Shown here: positions 38,687 to 46,191 of the stretch, in pieces
Position numbering within the stretch: position 1 is the first letter of the stretch
How the letters are laid out: every line of letters begins with the position of its first letter
Assembly: GCF_030161895.1 (NCBI RefSeq)
Contig: NZ_BSVB01000001.1
Span: 2,790,001 to 2,854,000 of the forward strand
Length of the DNA: 64,000 nucleotides
Source of the DNA: Pseudolysinimonas kribbensis
GTDB lineage: Bacteria > Actinomycetota > Actinomycetes > Actinomycetales > Microbacteriaceae
Reading direction: 5' to 3'
The notes under the pieces: generated by a model
Told to the model about the DNA's origin: nothing
What the model saw: only the letters and a program-made list of their open reading frames with translations
Databases searched by the model: none
Program-made: the position numbers and the translations under genes

Positions 38687-39190
38687 TCAGCGCGGCAGCG
38701 GGACGAGCTCGACGTCGCGCAGCACGCCCGCATCCGCGACGGCGGTGAGGTAGGTGCCGGTGGGCTGGCGGCGCTTGTCGGTCGGCGATCCGGGATTCAG
38801 CAGGCGCGTGCCGGATGCCGTGGTGCTGTCCCACGGGATGTGCGAGTGCCCGAACACCACGACATCCATGCTCGGGAAGCGCGCGTCCATGCGCCGCTCG
38901 CGACCGGCCGCCTGCCCGCTGTCGTGCACGAGCGCGAGCGCGACGCCGTCGAGGTCGGCGGTGGCGACCTCGGGGAGTCGGTCCGCGAAATCCGGCCCGT
39001 CGTTGTTGCCGCGCACCGCGATGAGGCGGGCCGCGCGGGCCTCGACCTCGTCCAGCAGCGGGACGGCGTTCCAGTCCCCGGCGTGCACGACGACGTCGGC
39101 GGCCTCGATCGCGCGCCACAGCGCATCCGGGATCGCCCGCGCCCGCTGCGGCACGTGCGTGTCGCTGACGATGACCAGGCGCGTCGGCAT
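38687..39190 (-). CDS. YfcE/MJ0936-type metallophosphoesterase
   Basis: A 167-residue calcineurin-like phosphodiesterase with all metal motifs in order: VSDTHVP (D-x-H), HAGDWNAV (GD), RGNNDGPD (GNND in place of GNHD) and FGHSHIPW (GHSH). This set is typical of small stand-alone YfcE-like phosphodiesterases acting on phosphate diesters or nucleotides in the cytosol. It precedes a KTSC gene (4-base gap upstream) on the same strand. Confidence 0.9.
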   Translation of the reverse strand: MPTRLVIVSDTHVPQRARAIPDALWRAIEAADVVVHAGDWNAVPLLDEVEARAARLIAVRGNNDGPDFADRLPEVATADLDGVALALVHDSGQAAGRERRMDARFPSMDVVVFGHSHIPWDSTTASGTRLLNPGSPTDKRRQPTGTYLTAVADAGVLRDVELVPLPR

Positions 39191-39193
39191 CGC

Positions 39194-39412
39194 TCAGCGC
39201 TCGTACTGCTGCCGGGTGGGGTAGCGGTCGCTGACGTGCCGGTTGAAGAACGCGCCCGGGCTCTCGGCCGCCATCAGCTCGCGGTGCACGGAGGGCGGGA
39301 CGGCGTAATAGCGGTAGATGTCGCCGCTGCGGAACTCGATCTCGAGCTCAGCCGTGCTGAGGTCGTAGCCGATCGACCGGATGACGGAGGAGGTGACGGG
39401 CCGGCGGTCCAT
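39194..39412 (-). CDS. KTSC domain protein
   Basis: A 72-residue single-domain protein. The pattern SSVIRSIGYDLSTAELEIEF, then SGDIYRYYAVPPSVHRELM and SPGAFFNRHVSDRYP, is the KTSC domain, also found at the end of some lysyl-tRNA synthetases and phage proteins. Function is unknown; nucleic-acid or RNA binding has been suggested for the family. It lies 4 bases upstream of the phosphoesterase gene and may be co-transcribed with it. Confidence 0.82.
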   Translation of the reverse strand: MDRRPVTSSVIRSIGYDLSTAELEIEFRSGDIYRYYAVPPSVHRELMAAESPGAFFNRHVSDRYPTRQQYER

Positions 39413-39487
39413 GGGTCATCCCAGGACGACGACGCGGTCGGTCATGGGCCGAGCGTACCGGCAGTGGGCGCGCGCTAGCCTCGCATC

Positions 39488-40875
39488 ATGCCCGGGGCCC
39501 CCATCGAAACGCTCGTCATCTTCGGTGCGGGGGTGACCTGACGTCGCGGCTGCTGCTGCCCGGGCTCGCGTCGTTCCTCGCCTCCGACCGCGGGCAGCGG
39601 TTGCTGCTCATCGGGGTCGACCGCCGCCCGATCAGCGACGCGCGCTGGCGTGCGCAGGTCACGAAGGCGTTCTCGGCATCGCCGTCGGCGCTCGGCACGG
39701 CGGTCGTCGAGAAGTCGCTCTACCTCCAGGCGGATGCCACGCAGGCCGAGGAGCTGGCGCGCGTGCTCGCCGCCACGCAGGGTCGTGTCGCGCTCTACTT
39801 CGCCCTCCCGCCGGCGATCACCATGCTGCTGTGCAAGCAGCTCGCGAAGCTCGAGCTTCCGAAGGGCATCGTGCTCGCGCTCGAGAAGCCGTTCGGCACC
39901 GACCTCGCCTCCGCCCGCGCCCTGAACCGGCTGCTGCAGAAGTTCGTGCCGGAGGAGCAGATCTTCCGCGTCGACCACTTCCTCGGCAAGTCGACCGTGC
40001 TCGACATCATCGGGCTGCGCTTCGCGAACCGGATCTTCGAGCCGCTGTTCTCCAACGAGAACGTGGAGAGCGTCGAGATCGTCGTCGAGGAGGCGCTCGG
40101 GCTCGAGAACCGGGCCGGGTACTACGACAAGGCGGGCGCGCTCGTCGACATGATCCAGAGCCACCTGCTCCAGATCCTCGCGCTCACCGCGATGGAGGCC
40201 CCGTCGTCGGTGGGATCGGACGACCTGCGCGGCGCGATGGCGCAGGTGCTGCGGGCGACGCGGCCGTGGCTGCGCAACGGCACGGCGAGCCGCCGCGCGC
40301 GCTACACGGCCGGCAAGGTCGGCCGCCGCAGCCTCCCGTCCTACGCCTCGGAGGGCGGGGTGGACCCGAAGCTGCAGACCGAGACGCTCGCCGAGATGAC
40401 GGTCGCGATCGACACGTGGCGCTGGGCGGGCGTGCCGTTCACCCTGCGCTCCGGCAAGGCGATCGGCGACGCACGTCAGGAGATCGTGGTGACGTTCCGT
40501 GACGTGCCGCACCTGCCGATCGGCTTCAGCGGTCCCTCGCGCAAGGCGCAGCTGCGGATCGGGATCAACCCCGCCGTCCTCTCGCTCGACGTCGTGACGA
40601 ACGGGCGCGGCGACCCCTTCGACCTGGAGTGGGACACGATGACCGCCGAGTTCGCGCCGAGCAGCATGACGGCCTACGGCGAGGTGCTGGCGGAGCTGTG
40701 CTCCGGCGACCCGACGCTCTCGGTGCGCGGCGACATCGCCGAGGACTGCTGGCGCATCGTCGCCCCGGTGCTCTCCGCGTGGCGCAAGAACGCCGTGCCG
40801 CTGGACAGCTACCCGGCCGGCACCGATGGTCCGCGCAGCTGGCGCAGCACCGACATCGTGCAGGTCCGCCGCTAG
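39488..40875 (+). CDS. divergent glucose-6-phosphate 1-dehydrogenase family protein
   Basis: A G6PDH-family enzyme of about 462 residues. The nucleotide loop reads VIFGAGGDLTSRLLLPGL (canonical GASGDLA). The active-site segment is FRVDHFLGKSTVLDIIGLRF, where the usual DHYLGKE is changed to DHFLGKS, and the C-terminal sugar site is WAGVPFTLRSGKAI. One G is missing at 39529-39533, right inside the nucleotide loop. Length is shorter than classical Zwf (about 490-510). It may be a second, specialised zwf; retention of His and Lys suggests it is still catalytic. Convergent with the YdeI-type gene, overlapping 4 bases. Confidence 0.85.
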
Positions 40876-41312
40876 GACCGCAGCGCCGCGAGCGTCTTCT
40901 CGAGGCGGCGTGCCCGGGTCTGGTCGGCCTTCGCCTCGGCGATCGACCGGGCGTGCTCCTTGCGGTTGGTGTACGAGAGCCGGTCCCAGGCCGCCTTCGC
41001 AGCCGGATCGGCATCCAGCGCCGCCTGCAGCGCCGGCGGCACCTCGACCTCCCGCGGTGCGTCGTCGACCTCGATGGTCACCTCGACGACGTCGCCCGCC
41101 CGCAGTCCGGTGTCGTTGCGCTGCTGCGCGTTCACCCCGAACAGGAACCGGCCGCCCATCGAGACGATCGTCGTGCGGTAGCGGTAGTCGCCGATCCGGA
41201 CGGCGATCGGCACGCGACGGCCGCGTCCGAATCCCCGCACCACGTCATCCGGGACGATGAAGCCGGTGTTGTTGCCGCCCTGCGATTCGAGCGTCCAGGT
41301 GAAGGTGGGCAC
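40872..41312 (-). CDS. DUF1905 / YdeI-OmpD-associated domain protein
   Basis: A 146-residue protein with two small domains. DUF1905 (VPDDVVRGFGRGRRVPIAVR; MGGRFLFGVNAQQRNDTGLR) is followed by the YdeI/OmpD-associated C-terminal motif AAWDRLSYTNRKEHARSIAE. The GTG at 41312 lies 6 bases past the upstream hydrolase stop. Members are linked to bacteriocin or membrane stress protection in E. coli but are functionally obscure in actinobacteria. It is the last gene of the arsR-SRPBCC-hydrolase set. Confidence 0.83.
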   Translation of the reverse strand: MPTFTWTLESQGGNNTGFIVPDDVVRGFGRGRRVPIAVRIGDYRYRTTIVSMGGRFLFGVNAQQRNDTGLRAGDVVEVTIEVDDAPREVEVPPALQAALDADPAAKAAWDRLSYTNRKEHARSIAEAKADQTRARRLEKTLAALRS

Positions 41313-41317
41313 CGGTC

Positions 41318-42121
41318 CTATCCTCCGAAGAACGCGGTCAGAACGGGTTCCAGCGCCTGTTCGCCGACCTGGTGCGTCTGGCGCTCGAGCACGCGGTACT
41401 GCGCGCCCGGGATGGCGGCGGCGACCGCCTCCTGCGCCGCGGTCATCCGCGCCGGGCTCTTGCCGCCCGCGAGCACGAGGGCCGGAACGCCGATGCGTGC
41501 GAGCTCGTCGAGCGGCGGCGTGAAGGCGGCTCCGATGATGCGCGCGTCGTACGCGAGCGTCGGCGCCGCGTCCCGCATCGCGCGCCAGGGCTTGCCCATG
41601 AGCCGCAGCATGAACGGCAGGAACGCGGGGCCGCCGACCATCGTCGTGAGGAAGTAGCCGACCGCCTTGCCCCGCTCGTCGCGGCCGATCAGGTCGCCGA
41701 GCGTCGCGAGGTAGTCCTCGCCGGGCTTCCGGCCGACCCACGGGGCCTCGAATCCGGCCACCTTGCGCATCGGGATGCCGGCGGCGGCGGCACGATAGGC
41801 GAGCGCCGCGCCGGACGACTGGCCGAACACGAACGCGTCGCCGCCGCACGCGTCGATCACGGCATGCAGGTCCTCCAGCTCGCGCTCCACGGCGTACGCG
41901 GCGGTGTCCCCGCTCTCGCCGCGCCCTCGGCGATCCCAGGCGATCGCCGTGAAGCGCGCACTCATCGCCTGCTGCAGCGCTCGCGCGGGCCCGAAGTCGC
42001 GCGAGCAGAGGGCGCCGTCGGTGAGGACCAGCACGGGACCCGTCCCCGCCCGGTCGAAGGCGATGCGGGTGCCGTCGGAGGAGGTCGCGAACTCGGTCGC
42101 GGGGGTGATCGTCGCGGCCAT
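41318..42121 (-). CDS. alpha/beta hydrolase
   Basis: A 267-residue hydrolase. Strand and oxyanion region: GPVLVLTDGALCSRDFGPAR; AIAWDRRGRGESGDTAAYAV; nucleophile elbow AFVFGQSSGAALAYRAAA (Ser in GQSSG); Asp region ALVLAGGKSPARM and terminal His in RQTHQVGEQALEPVL. Its ATG shares one base with the stop of the SRPBCC gene upstream, so it belongs to that ArsR-controlled transcript. Substrate unknown. Confidence 0.83.
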   Translation of the reverse strand: MAATITPATEFATSSDGTRIAFDRAGTGPVLVLTDGALCSRDFGPARALQQAMSARFTAIAWDRRGRGESGDTAAYAVERELEDLHAVIDACGGDAFVFGQSSGAALAYRAAAAGIPMRKVAGFEAPWVGRKPGEDYLATLGDLIGRDERGKAVGYFLTTMVGGPAFLPFMLRLMGKPWRAMRDAAPTLAYDARIIGAAFTPPLDELARIGVPALVLAGGKSPARMTAAQEAVAAAIPGAQYRVLERQTHQVGEQALEPVLTAFFGG

Positions 42122-42585
42122 CAGCGGGCCACCAGCGCATCGATCTTGCCGAACGACAGCTCCCAGCCATCGGCGGTGCGATCCCGGAACCCCGGTTCGA
42201 ACGGACCCTGGTGCAGGGTGAGCCGGGTGCGGTCGCCGTGGTCGTGGAACCACAGCCGCAGCACGATGTCGTCGAGCTCCATGCCCGGGTCGGGCCGCGC
42301 CCTCATCCGGATCTCGAGATGCTCGGGCGGGTCGAGTGCGGTGATGACGCCCGCGATGGGGGAGTGCTTGCAGTCCTCGTCGACGATCATGTCGAGCTCC
42401 CACCGCCCGCCGAGCCGCAGGTCGACGTGCACCGACGCCGGATCGACGTGCACGCCGGTCGGCCCGAACCACTCGGCGATGCGCGGGCTCTGGGTGAAGA
42501 AGCGCCACACCACTTCGCGGGGCGCCGCGAAGACGCGGGTGATGAGCACGTCGCGCTCGGTGGCGACGGGGATCTCGGCGGTCAT
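42121..42585 (-). CDS. SRPBCC / AHSA1-like protein paired with ArsR
   Basis: A 154-residue helix-grip protein: ITRVFAAPREVVWRFFTQSP, RIAEWFGPTGVHVDPA, GGRWELDMIVDEDCKHSPIA and GWELSFGKIDALVAR are the AHSA1-like landmarks. ATG 42585 follows a strong GGAGGAG and would overlap by 4 bases the natural end of the upstream ArsR frame. The arsR-SRPBCC-hydrolase-YdeI order suggests a small ligand-responsive operon. Confidence 0.85.
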   Translation of the reverse strand: MTAEIPVATERDVLITRVFAAPREVVWRFFTQSPRIAEWFGPTGVHVDPASVHVDLRLGGRWELDMIVDEDCKHSPIAGVITALDPPEHLEIRMRARPDPGMELDDIVLRLWFHDHGDRTRLTLHQGPFEPGFRDRTADGWELSFGKIDALVAR

Positions 42586-42644
42586 GACGGCGTCTCCTCC
42601 TGATAGCGGGCGAGGGCGGTGTCGAGCTTGTCGAATCCCTCGCT

Positions 42645-42914
42645 TCAGTAGCGCTGGTATGCGGTCATCCACTCGCTCGCCTTCTGCAATCCGGCGGCCT
42701 CGAGGTGGCTGTAGCGGGCGGTCGCGACCCGGGAGCGCGAGATGAGTCCGGCCGCCTCGAGCACCCGCAGGTGCTTGGAGATCGCGGGCTGACTCATCGC
42801 GAACGGGCGCGCGAGCTCGGCCACGGTCGCGTCGCCGTGCGTGAGGGAGGCCAGGATCGCGCGGCGCGTGGGATCGGCGAGCGCGGCGAAGATCGGGCTC
42901 AGCGCGTCCTTCAT
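42645..42914 (-). CDS. ArsR-family regulator, cut short by a TGA at a conserved Trp position
   Basis: An 89-residue repressor with winged helix FAALADPTRRAILASLTHGD, recognition helix PFAMSQPAISKHLRVLEAAG and LISRSRVATARYSHLEAAG. The frame stops at QRY-TGA (42645-42647), but translation past it gives SEGFDKLDTALARYQEETPS and ends exactly at the ATGA overlap with the SRPBCC start. Homologues normally have Trp after the Tyr (YRRFW-type), so TGG has probably become TGA. Either a truncating substitution or a consensus error is possible. It binds a likely operator immediately upstream. Confidence 0.85.
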   Translation of the reverse strand: MKDALSPIFAALADPTRRAILASLTHGDATVAELARPFAMSQPAISKHLRVLEAAGLISRSRVATARYSHLEAAGLQKASEWMTAYQRY

Positions 42915-42945
42915 AACCCGTAGGTTATCAAAACCTGTGGGTTAT
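42913..42945. promoter_or_regulatory. ArsR operator abutting the arsR start codon
   Basis: The arms AACCCGTAGGTT (42915-42926) and AACCTGTGGGTT (42932-42943) match at 10 of 12 positions as an inverted repeat, and AT steps extend the symmetry on both sides. It touches the arsR start codon (42912-42914), so the promoter must lie within or just beyond it. The motif shares CCTAC/GTAGG elements with the site at 4192-4206, supporting a common ArsR recognition type. Confidence 0.6.
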
Positions 42946-42975
42946 GCAAGCCGGGCTCAGGGTAGGCTGTGCGGC

Positions 42976-43149
42976 ATGAAGGTGGTCGTCTTCCTGATCG
43001 CGCTGGTCGTGTTCCTCGCGTCGTTCGTGCTGTTCGGATACGCCTTCTCGGCGCCGGTGCAGATCGCGCCCTGGATGTTCTTCGGCGGCATCCTGACCAT
43101 CTGCATCTCGCTCGCGATCCCCTTCCACCTGCTGCGTAAGACCGACTGA
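42976..43149 (+). CDS. 57-residue two-helix membrane protein
   Basis: A short protein with two hydrophobic segments, MKVVVFLIALVVFLASFVLF at the start and WMFFGGILTICISLAIPFHL near the end, closing with basic LLRKTD. No cleavable signal is evident, so it probably spans the membrane twice. I do not recognise a family. It is divergent from arsR, so the operator at 42913-42945 lies in its promoter region too, and precedes an SRPBCC gene by 24 bases. Confidence 0.7.
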   Translation: MKVVVFLIALVVFLASFVLFGYAFSAPVQIAPWMFFGGILTICISLAIPFHLLRKTD

Positions 43150-43173
43150 CGGCATCCGGCTCCGAGCGTCGCC

Positions 43174-43656
43174 ATGGGCATCCGCGGATCCGGCGCGACG
43201 ATCAGTGCCCTCGTGCCCGGTCCGCCCTCCCGGGCGTTCGCGATCATGACGCCCGTCGATCCGGCGCGGTTCTATCCGCGGCACGGCGTGATCCCCGCCA
43301 CCGTCGGCGTGCGCGATCAGACCGGTGACTGGGATGCCGAGGGCCGCTCCCGGCGACTCCTGCTCTCCGACGGCGGGTCGGTCGTCGAGACGCTCACATC
43401 GGTGCAGCGGCCGAGCCGGTTCGCCTACGAGCTCACCGACTTCCGCAAGGTCTTCGGCGTGCTCGTCGATCGCGCGCGGGCCGAGTGGACCTTCGACGCC
43501 GAGGCAGGCGGCACCCGCGTGCGATGGACGTACACGTTCTTCGCGAAGCCCGCGCGCGGGGCGATCGTCGCCGCCGTCGTGCGGCTGTTCTGGGGGCCGT
43601 ACATGCGGCGCGTGCTCCCCGGCATCGCCGCCGAGGTGCGCCGCCGCGACGGTTAG
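43174..43656 (+). CDS. SRPBCC family protein
   Basis: A 160-residue polyketide-cyclase-like helix-grip protein: SALVPGPPSRAFAIMTPVDP, then VIPATVGVRDQTGDWDAEGR, SVQRPSRFAYELTDFRKVFG and TRVRWTYTFFAKPARGAIVA near the C-terminus. It would bind a hydrophobic ligand. It is convergent with the FBP-domain gene and their stops overlap (TTAG). Confidence 0.75.
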   Translation: MGIRGSGATISALVPGPPSRAFAIMTPVDPARFYPRHGVIPATVGVRDQTGDWDAEGRSRRLLLSDGGSVVETLTSVQRPSRFAYELTDFRKVFGVLVDRARAEWTFDAEAGGTRVRWTYTFFAKPARGAIVAAVVRLFWGPYMRRVLPGIAAEVRRRDG

Positions 43657-44147
43657 CGCGCGTCCTCCAGCACCCGGCTCACGAACGCATCGAGCCGCGT
43701 CTCGAGTTGCCGCGACTTGCGGGCCAGCACCTCGCCGGGCCGGCCCAGCTGCTCGTAGGAGCGGGGCGCGATCCGGATCAGCAGCGAGCACGACAGATCG
43801 GCGCAGATGTACGTGCCGACCGAGTCGCCGCGCCGGCCGGCCTCTCCCGCGCGCGGTGCCGAGAAGAGGGTGACCTGTCCGCCCGGCTGGCCCGTGCTGC
43901 ACAGCGAGCAGATGGCGGCGCCGGCCCTCAGCGGCGACGTCGCCGCGCGCAGCACGAGACCGACCGCGCGATCGCCGCGCCAGTAGACGAGATACCCGCG
44001 GTGGGCCGACGACGGGTCGCGCCAGCCGAGGTACTCGCGCTCCTCCCACACCATCTCGTGCAGACCGGGCATCGGCATGTGCTCGATCTCCGCCTCGGTC
44101 GCGTTGACCATCGAGTCGCGGATCTCGGGGATGGTGAGCGGTCTCAT
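43653..44147 (-). CDS. FBP (FusB-type, elongation-factor-binding) domain protein
   Basis: A 164-residue protein with the C-terminal treble-clef zinc site of the FBP family: CSLCSTGQPGGQVTLFSAPR and GTYICADLSCSLLIRI supply the four cysteines. The N-terminal part (MVWEEREYLGWRDPSSAHRG) is typical of actinobacterial FBP proteins. FusB/FusC relatives release fusidic-acid-stalled EF-G from ribosomes; the chromosomal homologues are mostly untested. Intrinsic ribosome rescue or fusidic-acid tolerance is a possibility only. Confidence 0.8.
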   Translation of the reverse strand: MRPLTIPEIRDSMVNATEAEIEHMPMPGLHEMVWEEREYLGWRDPSSAHRGYLVYWRGDRAVGLVLRAATSPLRAGAAICSLCSTGQPGGQVTLFSAPRAGEAGRRGDSVGTYICADLSCSLLIRIAPRSYEQLGRPGEVLARKSRQLETRLDAFVSRVLEDAR

Positions 44148-44230
44148 GCTGCCGACAGCCTACGCAGGCGTCGCGGCGGATCGCTCACGCGATCACACAT
44201 CCGGAGGCGCCCTCCGGTAGACTGCCGCGC

Positions 44231-45066
44231 ATGGCACAGAACTGGTTCATCACCGGCACCAGCCGCGGATTCGGGCGCGAGTGGACGATCGCCGCCCTCG
44301 AGCGCGGCGATCGGGTCGCGGCCACCGCTCGCGACGTCTCGAGCCTCGACGACCTCGTCGCCCGCTTCGGCGACGCGATCCTGCCCTCGCCCTCGACGTC
44401 ACCGACCGCGATGCGGACGTCGCCGCCGTGCAGCAGGCGGCGGCCGCCTTCGGCTCGCTCGACGTCGTGATCAACAACGCGGGCTACGGGCAGTTCGGCA
44501 TGATCGAGGAGCTCAGCGAACAGGAGATCCGCGCCCAGCTCGAGACCAACTTCTTCGGCGCCTTCTGGGTGACCCAGGCCGCACTGCCGATCATGCGCGA
44601 GCAGGGCCACGGCCGGATCCTGCAGGTGTCGTCCATCGGCGGGGTCTCGGCCTTCATGAACATCGGCGCTTACCACGCCTCGAAGTGGGCGCTGGAGGGA
44701 TTCAGCCAGTCCCTCGCGCTCGAGGTCGCCCGGTTCGGCATCCACGTGACCCTCGTCGAGCCGGGCGGTTTCGACACCGACTGGGCGGGGCCGTCGTCGC
44801 GGCACGCCACGCCCATCGCCGCGTACGACGAGATCCGAGAGGAGCGCGCCCGCCAGCGCGGCCTCCAGGCCTCGATGTCCGGCGACCCGGCGGCGACGGC
44901 GGCGGTCCTGCTCGAGCTCGTCGACATGGCCGAGCCGCCGCTGCGTGTCTTCTTCGGCATCAACGCGCTCGACATCGTCAAGCCCGACTACGAGGCGCGC
45001 CTGGCCAACTGGGACGCGTATCAGCCGCTCGCGATCAAGGCCAGCGGGCGACAGTCGCCCGCGTAG
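44231..45066 (+). CDS. short-chain dehydrogenase/reductase (SDR)
   Basis: An oxidoreductase of about 278 residues. Cofactor loop: WFITGTSRGFGREWTIAALE; structural NNAG in LDVVINNAGYGQFGMIEEL; Ser in ILQVSSIGGVSAFMN; catalytic Tyr/Lys in AYHASKWALEGFSQSLALEV. The pattern GTSRGFG is frequent in actinobacterial SDRs annotated as oxidoreductases of unknown substrate. One C is missing at 44394-44396, between AILP and LALDVTD. It is convergent with the TetR gene, 4 bases apart. Confidence 0.87.
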
Positions 45067-45070
45067 CGGG

Positions 45071-45732
45071 TCAGACCCCGCGCACCGCCATCTCGATGAC
45101 GCGCTGGGCCGCCACCCGGCCCAGTTCGCGCGGGAGGCCGCGCAGCGGGCCCTCGAGCACGAGCATGGCGAGCCCGTGCACCGCCGACCAGCACGCGACC
45201 TCGGAGAGCGGCCGGCGCTCCTCGGGCAGCGCCCCGGCGGCGACGAGCTCGTCGAGCGCCGACGCGAGCAGCTCGAACGGCGTCCGGCCGCCCGGCCCGG
45301 CCTTGGAGCGGCCGAACGCCTCGTCGAGGTCGGCGGGCACCGTGAACGCGGCGCGGAACAGCCCGGGCTCGTCGCGCGCGAAGCCCAGGTAGCCGCGGCC
45401 GACGGCGCGGAGGTGCTCCTGCGCGGTGGCGACCGGGTCCAGGGCGGGGGGACGGCATCCCACTCGCGTTCGATGGCCGCCGCCACCTCGCCGGAGGCCG
45501 CGTCGCTCACGGCCGTCACGAGCGCGGAGCGATCGGCGAAGTGCCGGTACGCGGCGTTCGGTGAGACGCCGGCGCGGCGCGTCGCCTCGCGCAGCACCAC
45601 CGCATCCGGGCCGCCCTCGCGGGCCATCTCGAGCCCCGCGTCGATGAGCGCCTGTCGGAGATCGCCGTGCCGATAGCCGGCGCGCGCGGCACCGGGCCGC
45701 CCGCCCTGGACCGACGCATCCTGCTGTGCCAT
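45071..45732 (-). CDS. TetR/AcrR-family transcriptional regulator
   Basis: A regulator of about 220 residues. The N-terminal HTH YRHGDLRQALIDAGLEMARE, ATRRAGVSPNAAYRHFADRS (residues about 20-65) is a classic TetR DNA-binding domain. The C-terminal ligand domain (RGYLGFARDEPGLFRAAFTV; FELLASALDELVAAGALP) resembles the TetR_C_33/WHG type. One base is missing in the G run at 45446-45451. A palindrome overlaps the start, suggesting autorepression. It is divergent from the VOC gene at 45771. Confidence 0.87.
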
Positions 45733-45749
45733 TGTGGACAGCGTACACA
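45733..45749. promoter_or_regulatory. TetR-type operator overlapping the regulator start
   Basis: TGTGGAC-agc-GTACACA is an imperfect 7+7 inverted repeat (one mismatch) directly adjacent to the tetR start codon (45730-45732) and 21 bases upstream of the divergent VOC gene. It could block both genes. Binding is inferred from position. Confidence 0.5.
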
Positions 45750-45770
45750 TTGCAGGGCGAGAGGATCGGC

Positions 45771-46148
45771 ATGGTCACCATCAGCGGGGCGTACTCCGGA
45801 TTCGCGGCGAAGGACCTTACGGCCACCGCCGACTTCTACCGCCGCCTGGGCATCGAGGTCGTCGATACGCCGCAGGGACTCCTGCTCCCGTTCCCCGGCG
45901 GAGGACACGCGTTCGTGTACTCGAAGCCCGACCACGAGCCCGCGGGCTTCTCGGTGTTCTACCTCGAGGTCGACGACATCGACCGCGCGATGGACGAGCT
46001 CGCGGCCGCCGGGATCGAACCCGAGCGCTACGAAGGATTCCCGCAGGACGAGAGGGGCGTGGTGCGCGGACGGGCCGCCGACCGCGGGCCCGACATCGCG
46101 TGGGTGCTCGACCCGTCGGGCAACGTGGTGGCGATCACGCAGAGCTGA
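45771..46148 (+). CDS. VOC (glyoxalase-like) family protein
   Basis: A 125-residue vicinal-oxygen-chelate domain: KDLTATADFYRRLGIEVVDT at the start, FSVFYLEVDDIDRAMDELAA in the middle and DIAWVLDPSGNVVAITQS at the end. ATG 45771 follows GAGAGG by 6 bases. It is divergent from TetR, its likely regulator. Function cannot be specified beyond small-molecule binding or turnover. Confidence 0.84.
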   Translation: MVTISGAYSGFAAKDLTATADFYRRLGIEVVDTPQGLLLPFPGGGHAFVYSKPDHEPAGFSVFYLEVDDIDRAMDELAAAGIEPERYEGFPQDERGVVRGRAADRGPDIAWVLDPSGNVVAITQS

Positions 46149-46191
46149 CCCGCGTGCGTCGGGTCGGGTGCTCGCGCGCGGACAGGGTTGG

